64,000 bases of DNA, taken from Haemaphysalis longicornis. Taxonomy: Eukaryota > Arthropoda > Arachnida > Ixodida > Ixodidae. The DNA lies in the NCBI GenBank assembly GCA_013339765.2, contig JABSTR010000955.1, positions 1 through 64,000 on the forward strand, given 5' to 3'. Position numbers and translations under genes: made by a program. Within the stretch, counting starts at the first letter, position 1, and each line of letters opens with the position of its first letter. This document shows positions 45,352-57,586 of the stretch, piece by piece. The notes beneath the pieces are model-generated. The model did no database searches and was not told the DNA's origin. It was given only the letters and a program-made list of their open reading frames with translations.

Positions 45352-48300
45352 GGGGGCACACGGGTCTTTGGGACCGAAAAAGTGCCAAAAAATGCACTTT
45401 TCATAAGCTTCATTTTTGAAATGTTCAGGTCTTTTTCTCCCGGTTTGCGAAGTTTTTCCTCCGAAAAGTCGGTACTTGAGCAGTAACAGCAACTTATAAA
45501 AGCCCTACAAGGCCGATTCTTCGAGATTCCGACGCCAAAATAACTATTTTTCTATAATTCCTCACTGCTGCGCAACGGGCAGTATCGCAGCGATCTCGGT
45601 TTCGTTTGAAAGAGCGAACTTCGGTCTTCAATTTCCCGCCACTGCGGTTCCTGCCCGCTCAGTCGTAGAGTGGGAAACGCGCCAAAAAAAGCAAAAATGC
45701 GCGTTCCTATTCGCCGGCGAGCGCACGTGACTAGACAGCGCAATGCGATTGGCCGAAGGCGGCGTCTGTCGTCTGCTCCATGCCGTTGTCGGCGCAATCA
45801 GGCGCCATATTGCTCGGGCTCTGACTACGACGTTTGCGATGTGGAAGGCCGGAAGAAAATCCCGCACGAAGAACCCGTATGGCAAAAAGAGAAAGAAATC
45901 CAACCTCGAGATTCTCAGAGGCCGCTCCACACCAGCGAGGAGCGATGAAGGAGATAGCGACCGACCTTCCATGGTTGGCGACGACGCACTTGTCAACGTA
46001 GGCCTAGCGCCTCCGCCGACCGCTCATAACGCCTCCGGCAGAGGCCGCATCCGTCTCGATACAGCAATGTTGCACCCGTTACAAGTGGCAGAGGTGCGTC
46101 AAAACGCGGAAAACAAGCTGCACGCGCTTTCTTCAACTGGAGCTACACAACGGAAGTGCAGCCTGTTGGGCGACCCTGACAACGCCGCAGCCACGCCGCT
46201 GGACGAAACAAGGTTCGTGATCGTCAGTTTGACCCAGCTGAACGAACTGATGCGCGCAGTGAAATGCAAGTTGTGCTCCGGTGATGTGGAAATCGGCAAG
46301 GAGGACAGGGAGTACGGCCTCGCCATAAAGCTAGTGCTCAAGTGCGCGAACTGCGGCGACGTGTCGACGGCGTGGAGCTCGCCGCGCGTTGACGGCGAGA
46401 GCAAGGCGAAGCCGTTTGCCATCAACGTTTTGGGCGCGCGCGCCATGCAGTCGACTGGAAAGCAGCAAACGGCATTCAATGACGTGTTTTCGTCGATGAA
46501 CATTTCTTCGCGCGGCCTGCACAACAAAACGTGGCAGAGCTACGTGAAGGCTAAACTGACGCCCGCAGCTGTTCGCGCATCGCAGAAGGTGACTGCAGAC
46601 TGCGCACGATCAGTTCGGCAACTGTACGCTGAGCTCGACCTTGCAAACCCGGGCAACATCGCCGTGTCGTACGACGGCTCCTAGATGACGAGGGGACACT
46701 CGTCACACATCGGAGTCGGCACGGTCATCGAGTTATTCACGGGGCTCGTGCTCGATTATGTCGTGCTCTCCAATTTTTGCGCCGGCTGCGAGCGGGCGCC
46801 CAAAGAGAGTGACCCTGTCTACGAAGAGTGGAAGGCGAAGCACCTCTGCCAGAGAAACACCACCAAAAAAGCTGGGGAAATGGAAGTGGAGGCTGCCCTC
46901 ATTCTCTTTCAGAGGTCGTGGGAGCGTCATAAGCTCAGGTACACCACAGTGGTTTCGGATGGTGACTGCCGCACCTACCTCGCATTGAGGGATGCAGATG
47001 TTTATGGCTTCATAAGATCCTCAAAGAGGAGTGCGTGAACCACGTGCAGAAGAGAATGGGCACTCAACTGCGCAACCTCCCAAAGCAGAGGCCAGCTGGC
47101 TCAGAGAGCCTCAGTGGTAGGGGGCGGCTGACTGGCGACCTGATCAATAAACTGACCTCCTACTATGGCTGGGCTATCAAGTCCCACAAAGGGGACGTGC
47201 CAGCCATGCACAAGGCTGTGATGGCCACGTACTATCACGTGACATCCAATGATGCAGTGTTGAACCACAGCCTCTGTCCCCACTGGTCCTGACTCGTGGT
47301 GCCGCCATAACGCTGCCACGGCCAAAGGGGAGCCAGCCCCCAAGCACCGCTACAACCTGCCCCCCCACGTCTGCGAGGCCTTGCTTCCTGTGTATGACCG
47401 GCTGGCGGACCACAAGCTGCTTGAGCGGTGCTAGCGCGGCAAGACGCAAAACAGCAATGAGAGTCTTCACTCAATGATATGGTCGCTGGCTCCCAAGGAG
47501 CGCCACGCATCGCTTCACAGTGTGGAAGCTGCGGTCGCAGAGGCTGTAATGCGATTCAATGCCGGAAGCCAGTTGGCATCATCAAAGATCCTGCAGGAGC
47601 TCAACATGACCGTTGGCGCACTAAGCAGCACACGCATGGCCGAAAAGGTCCGCCGGCGAACCACGGACTCTTCCCGCAGGCGGACATCCGCAGAAAATGT
47701 GCAGCGGACCCTCAAGAAGAGGCACCTGGGTGGTGCCAGCAGTTAAGATGACTATGCTGCGGGGGCCTGCTAGTTGTTTCGTGCAAAAAAAGTACTCCAC
47801 CTTCTACTGTTTGCATTAAACATAGCACCGCTACGTTTTTTGCCATTTTCTCAAAATGCATATTTTTGACGTATAGGAACTTCTCGAGAGGCATACCACA
47901 GCACGTAGTGCAGCTAGAATGATAATTTTTCTTTCAGCAGGAAGCTGAATGTTTAAACCATGTGGTATGGGAAGCAGATTTTGCATTTTGTGTTTCAGTA
48001 ATTGTTTAATTAGCATTATTTTTAATTGGTTAGCAGCAGTACTTCGAACCTAAAAGTAAGAATTGATGGAAACTTGTATGTGATTGTAAAACAAAAAATC
48101 TGCTTCCCATACAACCTTCTACACAACTTCTAGTATCTATTCATGCCTTGCTTGTAATTTTTTATTGATTAGTTTTTTTTCCCATTGTTCTCAAGAACAA
48201 TCAAGAAAGATTTCTAATTATCTAGAAAACTAAATGTGTTACATCAAAACTAATTGGATATTTGAAATCAGCTAAAAAATCTGAACAAGCCCATAAAGTT

Positions 48301-48354
48301 TCATGAAGATTGGTTGGAAAACAAAAAAAAAGTTTCAAAGACCAGCGTGCCCCC
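45352..48354 (+). mobile_element. TTAA/GGGGGCAC element with transposase gene, 3.0 kb
   Basis: Left: TTAA then GGGGGCACACGGGTCTTTG. Right: CAAAGACCAGCGTGCCCCC then TAAT, a damaged TTAA. The ends differ from copies 1-4 but share the TTAA-GGGGG start. It contains a long broken transposase gene on the plus strand (45743-47745), so it descends from an autonomous element. Confidence 0.85.
45743..47745 (+). pseudogene. Transposase of the Mutator-domain / Kolobok-like type (broken)
   Basis: An open 313-residue front part (to 46682) has a basic start (GRKSRTKNPYGKKRKK) and a zinc-ribbon-like VKCKLCSGDVEIG ... VLKCANCG, followed by NISSRGLHNKTW. It ends NIAVSYDGS just before a TAG, where relatives would have Trp. 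The next stretch (MTRGHSSHIGVG, LSNFCAGCERAP, VVSDGDCRTYLA) carries the DG(S/T)W...RGHxSxxGVG and SDGD acidic blocks typical of Pfam's Mutator-like transposase domain in arthropods. Frames break near 47010 and 47281, and another TAG lies at 47434. The tail (NESLHSMIWSLAPKERHA) keeps the conserved N-E-S-x-H-S-x-x-W motif. Assignment is by recalled motifs; a profile search would settle it. Confidence 0.75.
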
Positions 48355-49670
48355 TAATAGAAAGTTTTAGCCTAGGGGCTGGCGTGGGGTAGCACTACCG
48401 GGGAAGGTTACCGGGACCTGACTGCGCATGCGCGTGCAGAGACGGCAAGGAGGTTGCTCTTCAGCCAAACAAATGCGCAGGCTTGGCAAGGCACGGATGG
48501 GCACCTGCCCAGCTGGGAACCAGCACCCCCTGCCATAGTGTTCGCGTACGCTATGCTAAAACATTTTCATGCACGATGGCGTCCACTGGCCCTGGAAAAT
48601 GTCTTCCCGGCAAGTGAAGCTGACTTTATAAAGGGTCACTGACGTGAATTTGTCAAGCTCCCAGTGTTGCTTGCACTGCGTAGACTGGCTCAAATTAACA
48701 AACTTTTCATTGTTTGTCCGGTTGATAAGTCGGTAATTATTTTACAGAGAGCGAAAGAAGAAGAACTGCCATGCGCAGTCTGCACAAAAGGTGCTCAGAT
48801 GCATTTTTTCTGGACTGAAAGTGCGCAAACAGCCACAGAGCGCTGGCACGGCCGGAGGAGGCTGTGGAGGCAGTGACACTGCCAGTGACATCACCGGGAG
48901 GCCACACATGCCGACTCGCGGCTTTGGCTTGGGCCACACTAGCTGGCTGCTGCTGAACAGCACACGTGCATCCATTGTGTGTGCCGTGTTTGCGGTGACC
49001 AGCCCGTTTCCTCCATCCCCCTAAAAGCAAAAGTTTTGATCTGCTTTTATCGCTACAAGATAAGGCAGCCATTCATCACCCAAGTCAGTGGGGGAAGGAA
49101 TGATAGCACAGACGAGTTTAGAACCGCATGCAGCCCGCTCTGCCATTTCGAAAAGCAAGGACGCCACTCTTTGATGGCGCACGTGCGCAAAACAACCGAG
49201 TGGCAACTCCAACAAAGCGGTGCTCACTTAGTTTTGTGAACAGCATTGCAATGCCGCTGGCTGGCAAAGTTTGTCAACAGAAGCAGCTTGACCTCGCTTG
49301 CATGCCCGGACATACTTGGTACAGAGGACCAAGAAGAAAAACGTGCAGAGCAAGCGAACCTGCGGAATGTTTTGGATGTGTTTGACACGCTCGTTAGGTG
49401 CGCGCCACGACCAGCAATAAACTATTTCTTGTAGTTTGTGAGCCGAACTGTTAAGTTGCTGCAAGGTAAGGCTTGCAAAGTGATATAACAGACTTCCAGA
49501 AATAAAATTTGGGTTTGCGGGCGATTTTCCTGCTTGTCGTTTATGCTTCATTCTCACAACGACAAAATTCCAGCAAAAGCAAACTTTTCGGTTTCCTAGG
49601 TGATTTCGTTATTGCGGGGTTTGACTACACAACATACATACACTACGACCTGACTATATCAAACCCATTT
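48355..49670. other. Unassigned intron sequence
   Basis: Several short reading frames (48454-49430) with Cys/His pieces such as CIHCVCRVCGDQ may be transposase debris, but I cannot assign them. Confidence 0.3.
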
Positions 49671-52130
49671 CAGTGATGCTACCGGCTTACGCCGCTTTGG
49701 AGCAGCTTTTGGAGCAGGCAAAAATGCGTTTCGGAGCAGCAAAACCAGCTTTCGGAGCAGGTGTTGATATATGCAATTTTAAGACACGTATTGCATTCAT
49801 GATAGATAATCGCTAAAAGCACGCCCTTCAACGATAATAAAAATTAAAAGAACCCAGAACATGAATATTTTGTCCCCATTTTCATGTCTCCTGAAGAATG
49901 TCTGCATTGAACTTTGTGCAGCGGCCTGCACAACAAAAATTAAAAAAACAAAACAAGCTCTCATTTGTACACAATAGCACATTTACTATGACCAAACTAA
50001 ACATTGCTCGTCACAACGAACAAGCTATGTAAAATCGAGCGCTATTGGAAAGCTATGGTGGGAGCGCTGACCAATAACATCAGTAGCGCCACGGCTTTGA
50101 CTGCATCATTAAACATCACACTCTCCCCGTGTTGCACATGCATCACTATTTAGCAGCGTCAGCGCTGCCACCGTAAGGGTATAAAACGACAAGCCACCGA
50201 TAGTAGCGCTATTGTTTACAGAGGCAGCGGGCAGCCATTTCTGGCAACCAACATACAGCACCTGGCTGAATCTTGCCCCTTCACGGCAGGTTTGTCGCAA
50301 GCAACCAAAACGCCTCCGTTAATGACAAGGTAGCCCATTAGTGTCCCCCCCCCCCCCTTTTACTACCCCGAGACTGTGTTAATTCCCTGCAAGGCCACAT
50401 GCGCGCATTTCACCTTCAATTTCCACGTATGTGAATTCTATGCCTCTATGAACTCTACATGAAATCTAAGACGGGCGTCGTCATATGCGTGCCGCACTCG
50501 TTAAGCTCGGAAACAACGTCAGGCGTCGTGAAATTGCCGTACTCGCTCGCCGGCGCGCGGCCCGAACAATGTCACCGTTTCCTGTCCTTGCATACTATTT
50601 TCTCCCCCCTGCACTTTGTAAATTCTCATCTGTTTACAGTAAAAGCTCAGTGATACGAATCTCGAGGAACCGCAAAAAATATTTGTATCGTCCGAAATTC
50701 ATGTGAACAACACAGACAAAAAAATGAAGCACTAAAACAAGTTTTCGATTGTTTCTTTTCTTACTTTCGCATGACAAAACCCGTGACGTTTTTGTGTTTT
50801 TTTTAACCTCTATGTCGCTGAGCGATCCTTTCCGGACTTTCATCTCCTCACTCGCGGTGCCCAAGCTCACTCACTACATAGCGTTTTTGCACGTGATTCA
50901 TGCGCGTCGGCATTGTGCGCACTATATTTTCACGCCCGCGACGGCGATTCGGCACCCGCGGTCAGAAAATTACGCGCGACGCGCGTGGCAGTGGGAGGAG
51001 CCTGACGACTTGCGTCAATGGGAATGCGTGCGCCTCATGGCGGCAGTTATGAAGCGCTCAAGACAGCCGGCTGGCTCCGCCGGAGATGTTCAGGCTTAGC
51101 ACCCCGACAGATATTTCATGGGCGATTTCACTAGCGGCACGGATGATGTTTTATAGCACCGTTTTCACTCACATTATTAGCTCACTCACATTATTAACTC
51201 ACATTATTAGCTCATTAGCTCATATTATTAGCTTCGCGACCGAAACCGCCGCCGTGTTGCCGCGGCCGGCCGCGCCCTGCGCAGCGTGCGGGTGGTTTCG
51301 CAGCGGTGTCAGCGTGCCTGTGGAGTGTGCGGCGCGTTTTCGCGAGCAGAAAACAGCTTGGCCGTTCCTGGAGAAAGAGCGACAAAGAGGGCAGAGAGCA
51401 AGTACGTCACCATATCTTGCTCGCTCGGCAGTCGGGCGCCTCGCCGACTCATTCTTATCATCCACCGGGCACCACAGGTCTGTTCGTAAGAGCCGAAATT
51501 TTTCCCATTTCAAACAGTGCAAATTCGCCAGGACTTATCAGAAATTTGTATCATCCCGAAATTGATATCTACAACTCCTGCATTCTCATCTCTTGCCCAC
51601 TTTTCTTCCAGCACAACTCCGCAGCCACCCGGTCGACGCATACGCTGTCGGGGAGCGTCGGCGAGCGAGTACAGCAATTTCACGTCGCCTGATGTTGTTG
51701 CCGAGCTTCACCAGTTTGGCACGCATATCCCGACGCGGCCCGAAGACCTCGAGGCGGACGGTCGTGACGGCGGCAGCCGGTCCCGCGAGCCCAATAAGTG
51801 CGAAGCACACTGCACGGAATTAACAGTCTCGGGTAGGGGGAGATTTCACAACGCCTGCGCGGCGCCGGCCACAAAACGTATGATTGCCGTTATCGCAACA
51901 AGGGCCAGTTTGCCTTGGCGTGGCTCGGATTGCTTCCTGAAAACAGGTGCACCGCGATGTCGCTTTCAATGAGGAAGCTCAAGTAGTTAGTTTCGTTTCT
52001 GAAAGTCGGCGCATACCCTTGGGTGCAGGTTGGGTGCAGAATTGCCAAATTTAGAGGAAATGTAGCAGGATGTAGCAGCCAGAGCACTTGGGGGCAGTTT
52101 GGCGCAATTGGCGCAGTGGTAGCATCACTG
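49671..52130. mobile_element. CAGTGATGCTACC element with GGAGCA/GGCGCA subterminal repeats
   Basis: Inverted ends CAGTGATGCTACC and GGTAGCATCACTG, flanked by the 6-bp repeat CCATTT on both sides. Left: repeated TTTTGGAGCAG and TTTCGGAGCAG. Right: GTTTGGCGCAATTGGCGCAG. It encloses a TA-element copy at 50637-51567. No transposase. Confidence 0.8.
50637..51567 (+). mobile_element. CTCGATGATAC TA-element family copy, nested
   Basis: After TA at 50635-50636 it starts CAGTAAAAGCTCAGTGATAC and runs through the family body to a degenerate end near gtatcatcccgaaatt. A short tandem repeat (cacattattagctc units) lies at 51172-51232. Confidence 0.8.
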
Positions 52131-52309
52131 CCATTTACACTGGATTATGCTGCATGCTGAACTATTCCCAAACACAGCATAGTTGGGCCTACTTGTAACG
52201 AACTCGGCTGTCCCGCTTAATTCATTCGTTGTACTCACCAGCGCACTGACACAGCCGCAGACATCACCACCAGCCAAGCGCCCCCCAGAATGGAATTACT
52301 GGTCTGAAC

Positions 52310-52820
52310 TGTGGGAATCGTGGCTGCCCGCGATCCCGTCTCGGTACGTGGCAGCGCTCGGAGGGCCGTGCGGCTTGCGCGGGATTGCGCAACAAAATGG
52401 CAAAAATAGAGGGGTTTGTTTGCGCGTCGCGAGATGGTGCCACCGGCGCGTGTGGGAGCGGGGAGCTCGGTGTCGCTTCGGCGGGGAGGCGACAGCGGAG
52501 AGCGGAGACTTCGGCTGCGGCACTCGGCAGTGGCGGGCGGCAGCTCCGAGCGAGGACGAGACAGCGTGCGGCGGCGGAGCGACCCAGCGTCTTCCCCTCC
52601 AGCCTGGACCAACCAGCGTCCACCGGTAGCGGCGGAGTCTCGAGCAACGCGGGACCCGTCGATGACCGAGAAGACGGGGCCAGCTAGGGGAGGGTTTTGG
52701 GAATAAACCCCCCCTTGGAGGTTGGCGTCGGTTGCCTTTGTCTCTTGCCTGCCTCTCACGCTGGCGCCGTCTACACGGCAGCCGCGTGAGGAGGATCATC
52801 CGACTCAGACCCGCACCACA
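52310..52820 (+). mobile_element. Solo LTR 2 (511 bp)
   Basis: Begins TGTGGGAATC and ends GCACCACA, flanked by GAAC on both sides (52306-52309, 52821-52824). AATAAA at about 52702 within gggaataaaccc, followed by a T/G-rich stretch. No internal region nearby. Confidence 0.85.
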
Positions 52821-52824
52821 GAAC

Positions 52825-53876
52825 AAAGGTAAATGTGCGGGAGAGCAGCCCCTAATGTAGGCCAGAACTGTGCCATGGGGGTGACGTTTGTTGGCGCATC
52901 TTGTAACTTGAGGTTTGTGCTGCACATGAGCTGCAAGGGCTGCTCCAAACGCCTACTGGTGCAGGCCTACTGGTACCCGATGCCTACTGGTACCCGATCT
53001 GGGCACCGAGACCACGTGCGTGCACCTGCTCCAGAAAGAAGCTGCCACTGGAGGCCCATGGCGGAGGAGCTCGCTAGCAGTGGCTAACTGTATTGCCACA
53101 CCACTTGGGCAGTAACGGGCCACTTCCCCAGCGATGACTGCAAAGCAGAGAACATGGCGCACTCTGGCTGCCCACCACGAAAAAAGCCCGCTTGGAGAGG
53201 GGCAGGGCAATGGCAGAGCCACACCCGTGCATCTGCCAGCGGAAACGGCGCATGGGAGGGAGCCCTCCTCACAGCTGAATGGACAGGGGCGGCAGTGGTG
53301 CGGATGGCCCATCAGGCTGAACCACCTGTACGGGCGTATTATTTCTTGGAGAAAAAAGGCTGCCAGTGCCTCGAGATAAGTAAACCAATATCGCCTGCAC
53401 AAGGACTGACGCCCCATTCTTGTCTTGCTGCACTCGGAACCGTCCACTGTGTGCCTTTCGGTGGCCCTTCCAACTGCTTGCACCGATTCACTGCATGCAC
53501 ATCAAGGGTACACTCAACGTGCACGTGAAATGCACTGGGTTGGCCTGTAATGTGGCACACAATGAGACACCAGGTGAGATACCTAACGAAAGTAGGATCC
53601 CTGATTTCGGGGCTTCGAACTTGCATACTTCGAACTGGCACTACTTGAGTCGTTCGTTCCGTTTTCTTTCTTTTCCCCAAGTCACTTACGCTGCAAAGCT
53701 AGCTGCTCAAAAAGGGCACGAGTGCAAAGAAAGGAAAACAAGGCCACCACGCGATTTTTCCATTCCTCCATCCCAGTGTCCACTCCACAGAGAGCAAAAC
53801 ACTGCTGCGTCCAACCGCATCAAGAAGGGCCACCAGCCACAGCGCCCACATCTGCCCTCCCCTCCCCCGCACTCGC
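52825..53876. other. Intron sequence 3' of exon A
   Basis: No element or exon recognised. Short overlapping frames on both strands lack motifs. Confidence 0.3.
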
Positions 53877-54072
53877 CTGCTGCGCCTTCTGGGCAGCGGG
53901 TCGGCGTCCCCTGCGCCCTCCTTTTGCCGGGCTGGCCGCTGGCGCTGCTGCTGCTACTGCTGCACGGGCGGGACGGCCGGCGCGGCCCCCGCGACCAGCT
54001 CCTGCCCGCTGCTGCTGCCGACGGCCGTCCCCCGAGTTGGACTCGTTCTCGCTGTCCTCTTCCAGCCGGTAC

Positions 54073-54104
<32 letters not shown>

Positions 54105-54131
54105 CGCACCGTCGCTCTCCTCGTAGTTCAC
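53877..54131 (-). CDS. Host gene, internal exon A (acidic, basic-patch region)
   Basis: This is the most upstream exon I can support for the large minus-strand gene. It encodes 85 residues: VNYEESDG, then a run of about 11 Glu, then an acidic/Ser stretch (YRLEEDSENESNSGDG), then Arg/Gly/Ala/Pro-rich sequence with GRRGRRP. A clean acceptor (gctgcag) precedes base 54131. The 3' boundary after CAGCAG is followed by gcgagt, a GC-type donor, and it ends in phase 0 as exon B needs. Low complexity and charge suggest a disordered segment of a nuclear protein, but that is inference. Because it starts at an acceptor it is not the first exon, and I found no upstream exon between 54132 and 64000. Tick cDNA could show another 3' boundary. 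Confidence 0.6.
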
Positions 54132-55569
54132 CTGCAGCGGCCAGGGCCCCCTTCAGCACAGCACAGTTTGAGGAGACCGTCACGGCAGCCGAGTGCTTCC
54201 TCCATAGATGCCAGCCTCTTTAGGAAACAAAACATGTCCGCATCAGCCACAATTTCTACACTCGGAAGCAGAGGAAACTGACAACTAGTCACCAAATTTA
54301 CTAGTGTGCCAAAACCATAAGTGCACGCTCTGCGGTGGCCATCAAAATTTGGCTCCTCACTTGTTCTTTATTCCAAAGTGGAATTAAACGCACCACCTTT
54401 TCTCAAAGGCGGCTTCTACACTGTGAACAGCTTTCCACCCAATGGTACGCAACCTCCAGAAGTCGATAAAGTGCCCTCGCAGCAAGAGCACAATTGCCTA
54501 GGTACGTAGACGAAATGGGGCAGGCAGAGGTACCAGAAAGCTAGGACCGAAAAGGACAAGATTCTGCAGATAGACGGACAGGGTCAGGCCAAGAGGGACA
54601 CCATTGTCCAGATACGGTACGAGGTAGGGTGCACGCACATCGGGAGAGCATTATGCAGACTCATCTCCACATACATGCAGTGAGCACCATTTATACAGTA
54701 ACCGCTTATGGCGCTGGACTGGACACAATGCGGGACCCCCAGCTGGCCCAGTGTAGAAGCAAATACACAAGCTAGCTCTTCTGCCTGCAACTGCAGGGAT
54801 AAACATGCGCCTTCTCGTCATGTTTTGCAGCACAAGTATTCGAGCCAAAGTTCTCAAGGCAGGAACAGCCTGCCAAACATGCGCCCGAACTGAAACCCAG
54901 CACTTGTGCACCTCTGCTGACACAGTTGCTCAACACAAGCTTGGTTTCGTCACTGGAATCACGGGGAATTCAGGGACACAGAAAGGGCATGACGGGTGCT
55001 CTCTCTCTCTCTCTCTCCAGAGGCTTCCTGCCACCTGCTCATTTTAGCCGACACGCACTCCATGAAATCAACAAGCCTGAGGCATTCAATGAAGCCCAAA
55101 GTGGTGGCTTGCTCTTGTTTGGTTTGTTTGCCATTTTTAATAAAAGAGGCCATCCCTGTAAACTGCAGTGCATTCTTTATCCCAGTAGCATCTAGAGAAA
55201 ACAGGCATTGATGTAACTTTTGGCTTCCACAGCCGTTCCACCCCTGTCGTTCGCGCTTTGTGGGCTTTTCTGGAAGTGCAGCTGTGGTGGCTAGTGTCAC
55301 TAAATACAGGCCTGTTTGGTGGCTCTAGTTAGCACACAGCAGCCAAATTTGTTCCGCTGTGAAGATGGCAATCGTAAATCGACCTGAACTTGATGAGAAG
55401 ATGGACGTCCCCCGTCAGGCACAAGATTGCCAAGAACACCTTGTCGAAGTAGGCTCTGGGTAGACGTTACTAAAAGACCCAAAATTGCTTCAAATCTGCC
55501 GGCTCGTGCATGCCGGTGATGACTGAAAATCACCAGGAGTGCCATTGCGGTGTTGCCCAAGTGTGGAGC
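54132..55569. other. Sequence upstream of exon A
   Basis: Relatively free of recognised transposons, with a CT microsatellite at 55000-55018. No further exon could be supported. Confidence 0.35.
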
Positions 55570-56020
55570 GGGCGGGATCAGTTGGCGAGTTGATGAGTGT
55601 GTGGAATCTGGATCATGGTGTCGCGACTAAGGGAGAGTTTGGAGGACACTGCCGCCATCATACCGAGCGCAAATGAAAGCGAGCGCAATGAGGGAAGCAA
55701 CGACAATCGTTTGCCCACAACATCCCAAGTGACTGGTGCATTCGCACTAGTCCGGCGCTTCTTCACTAACGTGAAAGACTGCGGCCTCAGCCGCTCCGAC
55801 TCTTCCCACAATGTGGAGAAGTGCGTGCTGTCTTGGAAAGCGAGGCTGTTCAAGCAGAAGAAATTTCGTGCGAAAGTGAGGCAGTTTCACCAATAACGTG
55901 TATTTAAGAATGACGCATTCTTTTATCACATCAAGTTCCTTAGCTTGCTTATATAGAATTAACCCCAGTATCGAACTGATAGGTGTTTTTTTGCAAGTTC
56001 GATATAACCGGGTTTGACTG
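55570..56020 (+). pseudogene. Tigger/pogo-like transposase C-terminal remnant with right end
   Basis: A frame reads ESLEDTAAIIPSANESE, VTGAFALVRRFFTNVK and SWKARLFKQKKFRAKV, then stop, like the acidic tail and terminal basic helix of Tigger-type transposases. About 120 bp later comes the end gttcgatataaccgggtttg ACTG followed by TA. The left part of the element is absent. A related minus-strand remnant (QLFSAHVKRCGLGCSD) lies at 56560-56700. Confidence 0.55.
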
Positions 56021-56022
56021 TA

Positions 56023-57312
56023 CGAGGCTTTTTGCGCGGTGAAAGCATCGTCAGTCCCTTCTAAAGTGGGAAGAATCGTTGAGCTGCAACTTCGCCGCCA
56101 GTTTGACGATGCAGAACTTATGGTCCAGGCAACCACCGCACTTACAATTTGCGCAAACGTCGCACATACGGACATGAACGGTGCTGTAAAGCTACCAACT
56201 TGCTGATGAACGAACCGTTCCCCAAAGACGTGAGAACCGAAGAATCGAACTACTCATAAAATCCGACCAACTGTGGACAATGGTGACAGGAGACGTAATT
56301 AGAAGCGAGGAGGTGCAAGGATTAGTCACGACAAACACCTTGCTTGGGTGGACACTGCAAGGCCCCATTCAACAGAGTTCTGCACTTCAGAGAACACCAC
56401 TAGTGACTTGTGTGCTGAGTGCACAAGTATCACTGGATGACGGACTGTAGCATCTATGGAATCGGCAGAGCAGCACTGTTGCCCTATCGCCCGACACTGC
56501 GTCCATCGCACAGTACACCACAGAAAGGGCGGGGAGCAAGGACATTAGAGGGTATCAAGCAGCATCCGCACGCATAAGACAGCACGCACTTCTTTACATA
56601 ATCTAGGAAGTCTGAGCAGCCGAGACCGCAACGTTTAACATGTGCGGAGAAGAGCTGGACTAGTGCAAGCGCACCAATCTCTTCGGAGGTTGCGGGCAAA
56701 GGATCATCATTGCTGTCCTAGTTGCACTTGCTTTTACTTGCACTCAGTACGTACTAATGCTGGCGACATAATCCTCCAAACTCCCTCACCGCCGCAATGC
56801 CGTCAAAAATGTCAAAAAAGAAAGGCTGCAATCATAAGGTGTTTTTATGGTCATGTGAACGCTGAAATTATTTTTGCAACCCCAGACTGCCTTGTGTGAA
56901 CGAGTGCAGAGCAACGCAAAGTTGTGGAAAGTGAGGTGACAGTCCCCCCCAACATCCACCTCAATCCCCGAGGGCATGTTCACTACGACCGTAATTTGCT
57001 TTGCTTAGCTATTTTACATTTGGCATTAAATTTCACTTCAGATAGGTTAATTATTATTGCTCACGTGAAACAGTAACCAGTCCCGTCATGTGGCGCTGCC
57101 CGAAGACAATCGCGGTGATGCAGCCTGAACCGCAACTGTTAGCATGTCGACCATCCCATTCCCGCAGCTCGCCGTTTTGAAAACATCGAAATGAATCCAG
57201 AATTCCGCTACATGGACCCTGATTTAGACACACCCACTGCATTTTACACTCAAAGATAAACAACGGTAAAGTTGCATCCATCCCATTGTTTTCAATGAAC
57301 TCAGTCCTCTAA
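56023..57312. other. Mixed repeat debris
   Basis: Includes the minus-strand pogo remnant at 56560-56700 and the 56845-57290 repeat shared with 39880-40940. No gene. Confidence 0.4.
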
Positions 57313-57586
57313 GGGGACATGCTCCTCGAAACAACTTTTTTTTTATAATGAAGTTAGGAGGCTCAAATTTTCACAGCTTGTAGAGATTGAGCTCCTCTGG
57401 TCATATATGCAATCAGATTTCGAATAGCTGCTGCGGATAAGATGTTACGGAGCATGACTTGCAGAAAAATGGCTTTTTTGTGCACACTTTCTTTTATAGT
57501 ACAAATTTTTCCTGAAACTTTTAAAATAGCCTAGGTGGTTCCTTATGAACTGCAGAGTGCACAAATCTACCTGAAAAAGCCTCATA

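Noticed and set aside
48454..49430. Possible gene in the 48.4-49.4 kb stretch
   Set aside because: Frames are short and interrupted; Cys-rich pieces could be transposase debris but no ordered motif could be traced.
52296..52925. Overlapping long reading frames on both strands around 52.2-52.9 kb
   Set aside because: They lie within solo LTR 2, which is GC-rich and stop-poor; no domain.
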